Part shown: in pieces, positions 23,704-36,700 of the stretch
Numbering within the stretch: position 1 is the stretch's first letter
Layout: the number at the start of each line of letters is the position of its first letter
NCBI RefSeq assembly: GCF_040712315.1
Contig: NC_134013.1
Location: forward strand, 9,273,001-9,337,000
Length of the DNA: 64,000 bases
Direction of reading: 5' to 3'
DNA from: Castanea sativa
Taxonomy: Eukaryota; Streptophyta; Magnoliopsida; Fagales; Fagaceae
Position numbers and translations under genes: made by a program
The notes under the pieces: model-generated
Seen by the model: the letters and a program-made list of their open reading frames with translations, nothing else
Databases searched by the model: none
Told to the model about the DNA's origin: nothing

Positions 23704-26700
23704 GTGTTATCCATAGCCCAACCACCTATAGGGACATCCTTCCCAGAGCCAAAGAGGAGCAGGATGGGGGTCCGTCCAGCACTGAGTTTCTTTAATAAGG
23801 ATAAGGTTGGTACCTTACAGCTACATGACGATGCAGTGGTGGTTACTCTCAGGATAGGAAGGTATGATGTAAAGTGGGTATTGGTTGATCAAGGCAGTGG
23901 GGCGGAGATTATGTACCCTAATCTGTATAGGGGGTTGGGACTGAAATTTGGAGATTTAACTAGTTATGATTCACCCTTGGTAGACTTTGATGGGAAGGCA
24001 GTCATACCAATGGAGTAGATCAAATTGCCAGTGCAAGCTAAATTAGAGGTGGTAGAGGTGAATTTCATTGTGGTAGATGCGTTTTCTTCTTACACAGCCA
24101 TCCTGGCAAGACCCTGGCTTCATGCCTTGGGGGCTGTCTCATCTACCTTGCATTTGAAGGTGAAATATTCATCTGGTGACCAGGTCAAGGAGCTGATAGG
24201 AAGTCAGTCTATGGCTAGGCAATGTTTGGTGGCCACGATTAGACATCAAGCTAAAGGAGAGTCCTCGGCATCAAATGAGCAAAGTTTGTAGCAATCAAAG
24301 GAGCCGGTATTATCTGGGAATCCAATGGAGATGATAAAGTGTGAAGAGTTAGAAAAGGTTATTATAGGTAACGATAAGGAGAAGTACTATTAGGTCGGAG
24401 CTCAACTGCCTCCTCAGGAGAAGGACGAGTTAATAATGTTTTTTAGGAAAAACATTGATGTGTTTGCTTGGAGTGCTTATGAGGCCTCGGGGGTGGATCC
24501 GAGTTTCATTTGCCATCATTTGAACGTCAACCCAACTGTCATACCGAGAAAGCAACCACCTCGGCGATTATCAAAAGAGGACTTTGAGGCTGTCAAGGAG
24601 GAGGTAATCAAACTCAAACACGCAGGGGCTATCAAGGAGGAATTTTATCTTGAATGGTTGGCTAATACAATGGTAGTGAAAAAGAATAATGGGAAATGAT
24701 GAGTATGTGTAGACTTCACAGATTTGAACAAAACTTGCCCCAAGGACCCTTTTCCAATGCCTCGTATAGATCAATTGGTGGATGCCACTGTTGGGCATCC
24801 TCAGATGAGTTTTCTAGATTTCTTTCAAGGTTATCATCAAATACCCTTGGTTCTGGATGCTCAGGAGAAAACTGCCTTTGTCACTTCTACAGGATATTAT
24901 CACTACAAAGTGATTCCATTTGGCTTTAAAAATGCAGGGGCTACCTATCAAAGGATGATGACCAGGATGTTTGAGCCATAACTAGGAAAGAACATCGAGG
25001 TTTATATAGATGATATGGTGGTCAAGAGTAAGATAGAGTCTGAGCATGTTGTTGATCTCGAGAATATCTTTGGGATATTGAGGAAACACAATCTTTGCCT
25101 TAACGCTTCTAAATGCTCTTTTGGCATTGGTTCAAGAAATTTCTTAGGATATATGATTACTCACCGAGGAATTGAAATCAATCCTAACCAAATTAAAGCA
25201 ATCAACAATTTACGGCCACCTCGGAATCCCAAAGAGGTCCAGAAGTTTACGAGTATGACTACTGCCCTAAACTGATTCATTTCTCGGTCAGCAGACAAAC
25301 GCAAACCTTTCTTCCAATTGTTGAACAAATGGAAGGGATTTGAGTGGACTAAGGAGTGTGTCTTGGCCTCCTAACAACTAAAAAAAATACCTTTCTTGGC
25401 CACCTATCATGTCCAGACCCGAGGTGGATGAAGTTTTGTTTGCATACATAGCTGTTGCTTCTCATGCTATGAGCTTGGTGTTGGTATGGGTTGATAATGG
25501 TGTGCAGAGGCTAGTCTATTATGTGAGCAAATCGCTGTATGAGGTCGAGGTTCGTTACTTACCACTGGAAAAAGCCATTTTGGCAAGGTGCACGCTACAT
25601 GTAAACTCCCCCACTACTTCTAATCTCATATAGTTGTTGTCCTAACTCAACTTCCATTTAAATCGTTGCTTCAGAGTGTTGATTATACTAGAAGGATTGC
25701 TAAATAGGGTATGATCTTAGGGGCTTTTGATATTAAGTACATGCCTCGTACTACCGTTAAGGGTCAAGTTCTTGCAGACCTGGTGGCCGAGTTTACTAAG
25801 TCTTCCGTAGAAGAAAAAGAAGACAAGCAGAACATGAATAGAAAAACAGTTGGCATGGTCACCCTTCAAAAGCCTATGTCTTGGAAGGTGTAGGTTGATG
25901 GTGTGGCAAATCAAAGAGGATCAGGAGTGGGTTTAGTTATAGTTTCACCCGAGATGATCGTTATTGAAAACCCTTAAGGTTAAGTTTTTTGGCCACAAAT
26001 AATGAAGATGAATATAAGGCCTTGTTAGCTAAGAAGACCATAGTCCAAAAGTTTGGAGGAAAGGAGATAGAGATGTTCTCTGACTCAAGATTGGTTGTTG
26101 GCCAAGTAAAAGGGGAATTGGAGGCCAGAGATCCAAGAATGCAAGAATATTTGAATTCGGTAAGACATTTGCATTCAAAGTTTGAATCTTTCACTTTATT
26201 GCAAGTCCCCAGAAGCAGGAATACCCACGCTGATTCCCTAGCCACCCTCGCAACATCCTCGGCTTAAGGCTTACCTCTGGTTATCCTTGCTGAAGACCTG
26301 TACAAGCCTACTGAGACTAAAGGTGATGTGACCTAAATTCATCAAATCAGGGCCGGACCTAGTTGGATGAATCTCATAGTGCTATTCCTTAAGGAAGATA
26401 TCTTACCTAAAGAGAAGTTCGAGGCGAATAAAGTATGTAGAAAGGCTCCTCGATTCTAGCTATCCAAGGACCAAAATCTGTACAAACGCTTTTTTTTTTT
26501 AACCATACCTGCTGTGTATACACCCTGAAGCAACAGAGCTACTTCCAGAAGAATTACATGAACGGATTTGTGGAAGTCACACATAAGGTAGATCCTAATA
26601 TCATAGGGCTCTTACCCAAGGGTATTGGTAGCCAAATATGAAGAGGGAAGCACAAGAGTATGAGAAGAAGTGTGACTAGTGTTAGAGGTTTGCTCCCAAC

Positions 26701-27605
26701 ATTCATCAACCAGGGGGGTCCTTAATCCTTTATCCAGCCCTTGGCCTTTTGCTCAATGGGGCTTGGATATTATAGGACCCTTCCCTAAGACAGCAGGGAA
26801 TAGGAGGTGGTTGCTCGTCGGCACAAATTGTTTCACTAAATGGGTTGAAGCTGAGCCACTGTCAAATATCAGGGACTTGGATACAAAATGATTTGTTTAG
26901 AAAAACATTGTCACCAGGTTTGGAATTCCTCATACCCTTATCTCAGATAACGACTTTCAGTTTGATAGTAAAACCTTTAGAAGATGTTGTTGCAATCTTG
27001 GCATTACAAACAGATATTTCACCCTAGTTTATTCATAGGGAAATGGACAGGCCGAGGCTATCAATAAAGTAATAGTGAATGGGCTCAAGAAGAGGTTGGA
27101 CGATGCTAAGGAAAAATGGGTAGAAGAACTGCTACACGTCCTTTGGACCTATTGGACTACACCTCACAGGTCCACAGGGGAGACCCTCTTTTCAATGACT
27201 TATGGGGCCGAGGCTGTAATTCCTCTCGAAACCGGTTTTCCAACGTTGAGGATGAGCTCTTTTACTCCGAGTAATAATAATGGGTAGTTAGAAATGAGCT
27301 TGGATTTGATTAAAGAACAAAAAGAAAACATCATGGTTCAGTTGGCGTACTATCAGCATAAGCTCAAACAAGACTATGACTTGAACGTAAAATCAAGGCC
27401 ACTGGCGCCAGGGGATTTGGTATTAAGAAAAGTTTTAGGTACGGAAAATAACCCAGTTTAGGGCAAGTTAGGACCCAACTGGGAAGGACCATATTGTATT
27501 ACCTCCGTAGCTGGGATAGGGGCTTATTATCAAGAAGATCTTGACGAAAATGTTGTACCATGTCCCTAGAATTTAAATAACTTACGAAGGTATTATTATT
27601 TATAA
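23704..27605 (+). pseudogene. pol pseudogene of the older gypsy element (PR-RT-RH-aRH-IN)
   Basis: Aspartic protease: D at 23887 in DQGSGAEI. Reverse transcriptase: from about 24550, with RVCVDFTDLNKTCPKDPFP near 24705 and the YIDD box at 25003-25014. A first RNase H runs to about 25880. The archaeal-type RNase H of Tat elements covers 25890-26270 (SDSRLVVGQVKGE, NTHADSLATLA). Integrase core: GLDIIGPFPK near 26760 and GQAEAINK near 27050. Pol ends with LRRYYYL and TAA at 27603-27605. In-frame stops occur among others at 24016, 24697 and 24979, and the frame shifts at least twice after 25270. Several stops are single C-to-T or G-to-A steps from expected Gln or Trp codons. Confidence 0.87.
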
Positions 27606-27663
27606 AGGTCTTTTCTGTTATATATCGCTTATTCCTTTATGTGTTACATTTCTTATCATAGTT

Positions 27664-28190
27664 AAGTATCAAACAGAATCTTGACTATGCCTGCCTCCTC
27701 AGACCACATACCTTGGGTAAATTGAGATTTTTCAACATTTTTCTAAGTGTTAAACAGAACCTTAGTTATATCTGGTTCCTCAGACCATTTAATTAACACT
27801 CCAAGCTATCTTTCTAAGTGTTAAACAGATGCTTAGTTATGTCTGATTTCTCGGACCATCTACTTTGGGTAAATTAACACTTCAAGTTATCTTACTAAGT
27901 GTTAAATAGAACCTTAGTTATGTCTGGTTCCTCGGACCATCTACTTTGCGTAAATTAACACTTCAAGTTATCTTACTAAGTATCAAAGAGAATCTTGGCT
28001 ATGTCTGGCTCTTCGGACCACATATCTTGAGTAAATTGATATTTTTTAACATTTTTCTAAGTATCAAACAGAACCTTGATTATGTTTGGCTCCTCGGATC
28101 ACATACCTTGGGTAAACTAATATTTTTTAACATTTTTCTAAGTATAAAACAGAATCCTGGTTATGCTTGGCTCCTCGGATCACATACCTT
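27664..28190 (+). repeat. Tandem repeat, seven copies of about 80 bp
   Basis: Units start with taagt(g/a)tnaaacagaa, then ttagttatgtctggnncctc, then ggaccatctactttgggtaa. They begin near 27664, 27746, 27816, 27896, 27976, 28057 and 28138. They lie just behind pol, where Tat/Ogre-type elements often hold satellite-like repeats. Two sub-variants (tgttaaacag and tatcaaacag) fall in blocks, which suggests stepwise duplication. Confidence 0.85.
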
Positions 28191-28675
28191 GAAGATTCCC
28201 ACAACAGTGATCTAAATAAATAGAAGTTCATGGGCATTACTTAAAACATTTGTGAGTATGTCTAACATATTTGTTATTTGGTCAAGATCTTATTACTACC
28301 TCAAGATCTTTAGGTTTATGGGAAATGATGTGGATGATTGCTCTATTGTGATGTATGGATTTCGAAGTTAATAATGTGTTTTACTAATGTTGTTGACTTC
28401 GTAATTTTTGATTCTGTTGATTATTTAGAAATGTATTGTCACTTATGCAGATAACAAAGTAGGGCATATCTCATTGTCCTGCTAAATAAGTACTAAGTAA
28501 AATAGAAACTATACAAGGAAAAGATACAAACATTATAAACATGAAAGAAAGACTTGTCATTTTCATTAATCTAAGCCTTGGGAAAAAGCAATTTACTTAC
28601 AGGAGATTAGATTACATTAAAAAAAAAAAAAAGGAGGGGCTGCTAATTCCAAAAGAAGGGATATACAAGGACAAA

Positions 28676-31380
28676 TTAGGGCTTCATCTTTATCACAAGC
28701 TTATCCTTGGAAGTCTTTGGAGGTTGGTTAGGAGCTGTCTTGGTAGAAGCAGACCCTTTACCCTTTGAGTCCTCCTTAGTGGTGATGGGAGGGGTCGCTA
28801 GGACAATCTCCATGGTCTGGGTAGCTTCCTTCCCCTCGATGGTAGGCTCTTTAGGGGCAATGGGGGGCTGGGCAGCATCATGGGCCACCTCCTTGGTTGT
28901 TTCAAGTGGTTTCTCAATAACCTCAGACTGCTCAGCTTCCTCATATGGATGGCTAGAGGAAGGAAGGGCTTTGACTAGGCTATCCTTTCTAGCATCTGCT
29001 CTCTGAGAGGTAGCATCAACCTTAAGGACAGATGGGTCAGATGCTTGGATGGCTAGAGGATAGTAAACACTTTTTGCCTTCTAGAGGGCAGAAGAGGCAT
29101 AAACCCCAACCTGGGTGACTATCTCATTCCACACTTGGAGGCAGTAGTGTCTACATACCTCCGAGACCTCCAATCTGAGGTTTTCCTCAGTCTCAACCAC
29201 CCCAGCATCATATCCATCCTGCTCGACCTAATCCCTTTCCTTCTCGGCTTCCTCCTTAGCCTTTTCTGCTTCTTCTCTAGCTTTGTCAGCTTCCTTCTTA
29301 GCCTTCTTAGACTCCCTCAGACTCCTGTTGAGGGCCTCTATTTGTTTCTTTTCCGCCTCGTAGTGCTCGTCGGCCTGGCGAAGCTACAAACGTTAAGTCT
29401 CGGCCTGCCTCTCAACCACCTTTAGAGCTGCCTCAATGCTTTTTTTTATCACTTTCTACTAAGTTTAGCTTGGTAGTGACCTCATGCAGCTTTTTCTCTA
29501 CCACCTTAAAGGTCTTCTGGGCAGCAACGCACCTGGCCTCCTCGTCATTCATTGTTCTGTACATGCTAATGATTATTTCCTCAGCCCTATGAGTAGCTTG
29601 GATAGCCTTTTCCTAGAAATAAAAAGGAATAATAAAACATATTCAGGTCAGAAAAATTAAGTGTAAAAAAAATGAATGAATGAAAATTGAAGAAGAGTTA
29701 GATGGTAATCTTACTAGGGTGAGCTCCTTTTTCAGTGTGAGGAAGACCTTATGCTTCCTCATCTGCCTCAGTTCGTTCATGTCCTCGGGCAGTAAAAGAG
29801 TTTGCTTTAATGCGTCGACCAAGCAAGCAGCTATTCCCAGATCAAAACTTCTAATGAAGGCGTCGATAGTTACAGCAGCTCCATCCGAGGTCATGGCTAA
29901 GGCCGAGGCCGGAGCAAATGCTGGGGCCTGAACCTCAGCCCTCCTCTCCAAGGCCGTTTGGAATGTTTGAGCTTGCTTGGCTCCCTTTTGGGGCTTGACT
30001 TCCTTGGGAGGATGGCTCTTTTCCCCTTCCACCACCTCCTTACCCTTAGATTGATCCCTTTTTCTTTTGTGATCAACCTGGTCAACACATTAGGGTTGGG
30101 TGGAGGGAAGAAAGGGAAGTTTGGGTTGGGTAGACTTCCCTGGCTCCTGACCTTTAGGAGAAGGAAGCTTGGCCTGGGTAGTCTTCCCTAGCTCCTGATC
30201 CCCCACTTGGGACTCTATTAGGTCCTTGAGGCTCTACCAGGTTCTGCGTTGGATTGTCATTGTGTCTGAGCTGGTAGGTTCTTCTTGTGGGTGGCTTGTT
30301 TGTTCTAGGGATGTAATGCCGAGGTCACCGGCTGGACTCCCCAGGGAAGAAGGTAGGTCAAAGACATCAAATTCATCCTTGGAGTCTGAGACGTCAACTA
30401 TTTCCTCCTCTTCCTTGATGATGGGTTGGGAGGAGGTAGCTTCACCAGTTGTATGTTGGGGTGGAAAGGCTACTGTAGGAACGCCTTCTAGGATAGGTTG
30501 TGTGGTGAGGGTGCCTTCTGGGATGGGGACACCCTTTAGAAGAAGGAAACCCGGAACGTCGATGCTTATCCAATACAAGCGGGGGTCGCTGGCCCTCATG
30601 ATGCACTTTGGCACCTAGAAGCTTTTGGATATAGGAGTATATCCAAGAATCAAGTGCGTCGCTCTGAGTTGACTGTCACTATGGACGAACACCTCGGCCT
30701 TCAAGATCTTGTCCAAACTCGTTTGGTTAACAATACCGAAGTTTGGAATAGCGACATGTTTGTTTGCAAAATCATCAGCAAAAATCTGTGTTAATCAAAG
30801 GAATGTTATCTATACAGACAAAAAAAAAAAAACCAAGGGGGGTGATTATGAAATAATTGACCTAAACCTAAAGTCCCACCTGGTTTCCCCTTTCTTGTTG
30901 GGCAGGGGAGGCCATCGTGCCACTCCCCAGATATGATCAAAAAATCCTTGTTTAGGCCTTTGTTGGAATTGGGGAGGCATTGGATAAGCCTAACCTCAAG
31001 AAACCTAGACTTTAGGTAGTACCCTTGCCCTGTTAGTTGATGGAGGTTGTAGATCCAATTAACATCATGGTGGGTAAGTCCCAAACTCATTCTCTCATTA
31101 AGTGCATCTACGCAACCTAATATTCTAAACATATTTAGGGCATACTGGGTAGGAGCTAATCGGTGAGCCCTAAGGTAATCCCTAGTAATTGTGTCCATGG
31201 GGATTCTCATCCCCCCTCTATAAAGGAAATCATCGGGATTACTACTTCTCCCTCCTGCCTTTTCTTATGTCATTCCCCTAACTTACAATATCTAATAGAC
31301 ATTCCGGGCGGGATCCTATATTGAGTTTTAAACTCCTCTATTTTCTCCTCGGAATCAACTAGAGAGGCGAATCTACCCAT
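28676..31380 (-). pseudogene. Antisense passenger gene of the older gypsy element
   Basis: Runs against gag-pol, between pol and the 3' LTR. It starts at the ATG 31380-31378 (MGRFASLVDSEEK) and continues through RIPPGMSIRYC, a region with THHDVNWIYNLHQLTGQGYYL (about 31090-31020), GEWHDGLPCPTR, an apparent intron near 30900-30800, and LRATHLILGYTP near 30655. Then comes an acidic low-complexity part (EEEEIVDVSDSKDEFDVF, near 30410) and a charged, coiled-coil-like C-terminus ending at 28676 in KDKLVIKMKP. It is broken by a TGA near 31272 in place of an expected Trp, a frameshift near 31206 and others. I recognise it as an extra-ORF family that recurs in plant Tat elements. Function unknown. 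Confidence 0.75.
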
Positions 31381-31624
31381 TTCCAAGGGAGGTTTGAAGG
31401 TATTAAAAAGATAAAAAGAGGAAAGAAAAGCCGAGGAGAAAAAGACACAAAAGAGAGAGAAGTAGATGAAGAGAAAATAAGTGAAGAGATTTAGGAGAAC
31501 TTACACGAGAAAGAAAACTCTCCTCAGACTAGCTCTTGGTAATTGTGATGGCATGAGTGGATTAGGTAAGCTTGCAAGTTCAGTGTATAAGTGCAAAAGT
31601 GAGATAAGGGATTAATTTGGATAG

Positions 31625-31632
31625 TATTTATA
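31625..31632 (-). promoter_or_regulatory. TATA box of the antisense passenger gene
   Basis: On the minus strand TATAAATA lies 245 bp upstream of the antisense start codon at 31380, inside the element and outside the LTR. This is the arrangement expected if the passenger gene has its own promoter. Confidence 0.5.
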
Positions 31633-31908
31633 TCAAATAAGAGTTGCAAGTGGAAAAATTCCTGCCCAAGTTCCAGCAAAATCCACAGCCATTAGATCCG
31701 CATCATGCCGTAAAACGTGGGGGACATGGAGCCGTAGAAATTTAATGAAGGCACGTCTTATAAGCCAAAGCGTCAGGAGCGTGCCTTGGCAGTTAAAAAG
31801 GCACCTGCACAATCAACGATGATGTATGATGAGCTCGGAGTGATTGTAGTGACATCGAAATCCTCCTTTCTTCCCGAGGAGCCAGAAAGAAGAATCTCAA
31901 GGGGCTAT

Positions 31909-32716
31909 TGTGGGGATGATAGGCCCAAGAGTACATATTTATGTATCTATTGGGCCAGAGGCCCAATCCGAGGATATTAAGTAGTCCGAGGAAGGGAAAA
32001 TATCTTCTTAAGGATCTATATTGGTAAGTGAAGGGGTGAAGTCTGATCAGGATCGTCCAAGAGGATGGTCCGAGAAGGAATACGTCCTCAGCTGAGTAAA
32101 GTCGAGGTCAGGAGGTGTGGTTTGCCACCAAGAAGAAACTTTCCAAGAGATCATGTAGGTGAGGATATACATGGTAAGAGGACAGGACAAGGAAAGATTG
32201 TGAAATACCTAAAGGGAAAGCTGCTACCATCGCATTGAATACTCTACAGCTAACTCTCTAGCCGCATTAATGAGGAGGTGATGCCTGTACATCAATGTGC
32301 AGCCTTACAGCTACTCCCAAAAACTTCAAGGCGGTGTTGATGGGGCAAGTATCCATACTAACAATCTGATCCATACGTGAAGGATAGAGAGAGTGGAAAA
32401 GGATGGTATAAAAAGGAGAGGAAACCTTTAGAAGAGGGGGATTGAAGAAAAAAAGAAAGGAAACATAGTAGACCAAAGAACAATATTTGTAATCAATCTT
32501 TAAGTGAGATATATAGAAGAATTAGCCTCCTCAAATTGAGTCCAAGGATGATTTTACTTACATAAGTTTGTATCATCTTTACTTCTTGGTCATCTTGGCC
32601 TATGGCAATTGATAGGCAAACTCATTAGAAACCCACTCTCTACAAATTCATTGTATTGGGCTTTTTAGACCTATCCCCTTCCTATTTTGGGCTTAGGTGC
32701 AAAACGTGTTCTTACA
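31909..32716 (+). repeat. 3' LTR of the 21.4-32.7 kb element
   Basis: Begins TGTGGGGATGATAGG after a purine-rich tract (tcaagggg) and ends GTTCTTACA. Its TATA box is TATAAAAA at 32407-32414. Confidence 0.9.
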
Positions 32717-32721
32717 ATATT

Positions 32722-33163
32722 AAATTATTATTTTTAGTTTAATAATAATATAAACAGTCTATTTGTAATTAAAAATATAATAGATTTTTGAATGAGTAAA
32801 AATTTCTAGTTATAGTATAACTATATATGGGGAAAAATAACTTAATCAAGTAATTCGCTAAAATGCTCGAGCTTGTTTGACAAAAAAATAAACTAAGTTT
32901 AAACATGTAATTTTATTTGACAATAAGCTCAAGACCAACTTGCATTCAAAATAAAATTAAATGAACAAATTTGAATTTTTTATTCACGGTTGGCTAGGCT
33001 TGTTTACTGTTGTACATCTAAACCTTGTCTTCTTCTAAAAATCATCTCTTATATAACCAATCCAATGATGCTTCACATCAGGCTCAACAAAATACCCAAA
33101 AAATGTAGCAAATGAACATACTGTCACCCAAGTTTTCGAGTACTGTTCATTGTCAATCCTAAG

Positions 33164-33165
<2 letters not shown>
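32722..33165. other. Spacer between gypsy element and endogenous virus
   Basis: AT-rich, no coding signal. Contains CTCGAGCTTGTTTGA and GGCTAGGCTTGTTTACTG. These resemble text left of the gypsy element and may be the other half of an older repeat split by that insertion. Confidence 0.4.

Positions 33166-33211
<46 letters not shown>
33166..33211. repeat. (TA)n tract at the left border of the viral insertion
   Basis: About 22 uninterrupted TA units. The matching tract on the right is at 42394-42446. Confidence 0.9.
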
Positions 33212-33215
<4 letters not shown>

Positions 33216-33784
33216 CCAAGTTACTTTGGCATTATAATTATTTTGAATTATTTTATGGATATATCTCTCATACCCCATATTTTGTTTTACATCTATTTCA
33301 TGATAACTCTTCCATTCTCATTTATTTATTTCTTCATCTGCTATTATTTCATCATCTTCTTTTACATCTGCAAATGGTAGGCTGAGCCTCCTTCTTAACC
33401 ATTCTATTTGTTATTCTGTGATTATTTGTTCAGATTAACTCTTGCTTCCCTGTTATCCCGATTCTTCTTATTTTTGTGTTTAGCCCTAACGTTTGTTGCA
33501 GAAATATACCTGTGAGACTTGTTAACCAAGTTCTGTGTGGTCTCTAAACCATAATTGTCTAAAAAATCCTCCTAGTTTTGGTTTGATCAGCCCGTGTGAA
33601 GCCAAGGAAGGCGTTGAAGGGTGGTCCCCATTTGGAGGAGAAGTACGGTAGGTGCAGAGTTCACAAATTAGGTGTCTATCTCACTGTTGTACACTCCTGT
33701 TTCAGATCTAAAGGTTAGATCCAGAAATTTAAGGATAGAGGTGACTAGGTTGTAATTGTTGATTTAAGCTTGTAATCCTAAACA
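33212..33784 (+). other. Viral leader region before the polyprotein
   Basis: Non-coding, about 570 bp, upstream of the first viral ATG at 33785. I found no clear initiator-tRNA-Met primer site in it. It does not match the post-promoter sequence at 39793-40036, so the two must cover different parts of the leader or termini. Confidence 0.5.
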
Positions 33785-36700
33785 ATGAATAGGTTGTTTA
33801 GAAGTTTCTCTTCTACCAGCAGTAGATGTTCCTAACCATCATCCATTCCAGAGATACCAGCAGATATAGGAATACTTAATTTGGAGTCTTATGAGTTATC
33901 TGACCTAGATCTAGACATAGGAGATTGGAATATCCCTAAAGTAGCCACCAACCAGATCTATAAGTCTTCATGGTCTTGGAAGAAAGCCTTCAAGACAGAT
34001 TACCATGTTAAGACCATAGAACAAGTTTATGGTATAAACGAGGAGTACGAAATGTGCAACTTGTTATCCCCTTCAGCCATTCAAGCACATAGGGACAAAG
34101 GTCATAACTTCCTACACATAGGTTTAGTCCAAGTAGGAGTTAAACCACTCATCAGAAGAGGTTTGAACGACTCAATCCTCATGGCCCTTAGAGATGCTCG
34201 TCACATCAGATTCAATGACAGCCTCCTAGGAACCATAGAAATCAGCCTTAGCAACGGACCAGTCCATTTTGACTGTTTCCCAGATTTTACTATCGACATC
34301 CATGATAAAAATGTTATCAAAGCCCTCACACTCAATATCAAAACCCATGGAACCCTCATGATGCAGGGAACTAGTCAGATTTCCTTGATATACAGAGTAT
34401 ACTACAAGTGCATGAGAACAAACATGAATGTCGGAGAACTTGACAAAAGGAAAGAGGTGAGACAACCCTCATCCAAACCACTGACCCTAATGCCAGGATT
34501 CAGGTTCCAAGAACCTTGAAATGGACAGAAGTCACTTTCCCAGCCAATTGGACTTTAGAGAATGAGAACCATACTCTACAGATCCAAAACCCATCCCAGA
34601 ATCCAGATCTAGAATTTGTCCAACAACTAGCTGACAGCATGGTTAGGTTAAGCTTTGGCAGATCTAGGTTTAGCACTCTTCTAGACTATGAGTGTAGACC
34701 ACCTCTGGATATATCTCAGTTTAGATCCCCAACAGATCTACACCAACCCCATAAGCAGTCACCTATCTACCTTAGAGATAGATCTGCATCCCAGTGTAGC
34801 TCAACCAGGCCTCTAGGATCACCATTCCCAAGCTCTAGAAGAGATCTAGGTGTACAACTCCAGGGAGTTAGAACCAATTCATAACTTACCACACCTTACT
34901 ACACAGCCAAACAGGATTTGATTGTCAATGAGGAAGATGATCGTGAGCAATCCCCCCCATCCCCATCTGGAACTGATATGGAACAACCTCCATCTCAGCA
35001 AGAGTCCATAGATAGCCAGCTTCTGGTTTTAAACAGAGAATTCATTCCTAACCTAGAAGAATTAGGAAAGGAATTTAGTTCTGAGGAAAACAGAACTAAA
35101 AGAGAAGCCTACAAAGCCAATTACACCAAAGAGCAAAAAGAGAAAGTATTTGAAGCATGGACGGTATTCATGAGGGAAATATCCTGTAATGTCCCCTTTT
35201 TCATATACTTTGAAAGATACTCTGGTCAGCATAAGCAGTTTTATGTCCTCACCAAGGCTTGGACCATAGAAGGACCCAATGCAACTAAGGAAGTTGTTAG
35301 GTCTAGCCATCCACCTATTGAAAAGCCTCCTATCAAGCCACCCACAAATAAGCACACCAACCTCAGTTACCCTAAGGACAAAACAGCCTTAGAAATAGTT
35401 GTCCAAAAACTAGAAGAACTAGTGAAGAAGCAACCAGTCACCCCTTCACCAGTTTCAACAAGCCAGCTTAAAGTTTTAGATATCCGTACAACCTCTAGCA
35501 ATTCATTCTCAGACACAGAAGAGAAAGAACCCCTAGAAGCCAAATGGAAACGTCTAAAAATGAAAAGACTTGAAAATCGAAATAGTAGAGCCCCTTAGCT
35601 AAGGATAATTTCCAAAGCCTATAAAAAAGCTAAGAGGCTTGAAAAGCATATTCCGCAGAAATTGGGAAAATGCTTCCATTGTGGCCAGCGTGACCACCTC
35701 AGGAAAAACTGTGGAATTAAATCCTTTACCAGAAAATTAGATGACCCAGTGGCTAAGTCTCAAGAGCCTAGCCAAACTCATCAGCCTTTAGTATAGGAAA
35801 CCATTAAGCCTGAATTAAGGAACCAGCAACCCAAGGTAGATTTAAAGCAAATCTACAATAGATTTACCCAGTCCAAGAAGGAAGTTACGATTAATGACCT
35901 GCAAAGAGAAGCCAAGGAAACCAAATGTAAAATTAGAATCTTAAAGCAAGAGCTAAATACCCCCCAGAAACCCCAACAGTTAGAAAACACTCCTCATCAA
36001 GATAATCCCTCATTCCAGAACCCCTCTAATGATGAAGATGATCAAACAGTTAAACCTACAGCTGACCTTATCCATGAACATTCCAAAGATTTAGTCTTAG
36101 ATACCATCAGTAGGATTAACTTCCACAAATGGCATTCCAAAGTCATGATTGTCATTAGCAAAGATTTTGAATTTGAGGTCATAGCCTTAATTGATTCAAG
36201 TGCTGATCTTAATGGCATCCAAGAAGGAATCATTCCCTCCAAATACTTCAAGAAGTCCAAAGAGAGATTGACATCTGCGAGCGGAGGAAAAATGCAGATT
36301 GAATTCAAACTTCCAAAAGCCCATGTTTGCCAAGATAACATGTGTTTCAAAACCACATTTGTTCTTGTCAAAAATATGACAGACAAGGTCATCTTAGGAA
36401 ATCCTTTCCTATGCATCCTGTACCCTTTTACAGTGGATATTAAAGGAATTACTACCCATCTGCTTGGCCAAACCATCAAGTTTAAGTTTCTTAGTGGACC
36501 AGTGCCTAGAAACATTAGCACCATCCAAGAAGACTCTATCTTCAAAACCTTAAACTTGATTAGTGCCAAGACCACACATCTTAAGTACCTCCAGGAGGAA
36601 ATGAGATACAAGAAAGTTGAGGACCAACTGACTTGCAAAACCCTCCAAGAAAAGATCAAAAAGTTTGAAGAAAAACTTAAGCAGGAAGTCTGCTCTGATC

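Larger units (their letters stand above)
21388..32716 (+). mobile_element. Ty3/gypsy LTR retrotransposon of the Tat type, 11.3 kb, degraded
   Basis: A perfect 5-bp target duplication ATATT lies at 21383-21387 and 32717-32721. LTRs are 821 and 808 bp and differ at roughly 8 percent of positions by eye in the first 230 bp, so the copy is old. Order is LTR, PBS, gag, protease, RT, RNase H, a second archaeal-type RNase H, integrase, an 80-bp tandem repeat, an antisense gene and LTR. The second RNase H and the antisense gene mark the Tat lineage. Every frame is broken by stops and shifts. Confidence 0.92.

Noticed and set aside
27946..28215. Open frame with a 27-residue repeat
   Set aside because: Merely the 80-bp tandem repeat read in one frame. 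Other units carry stops.
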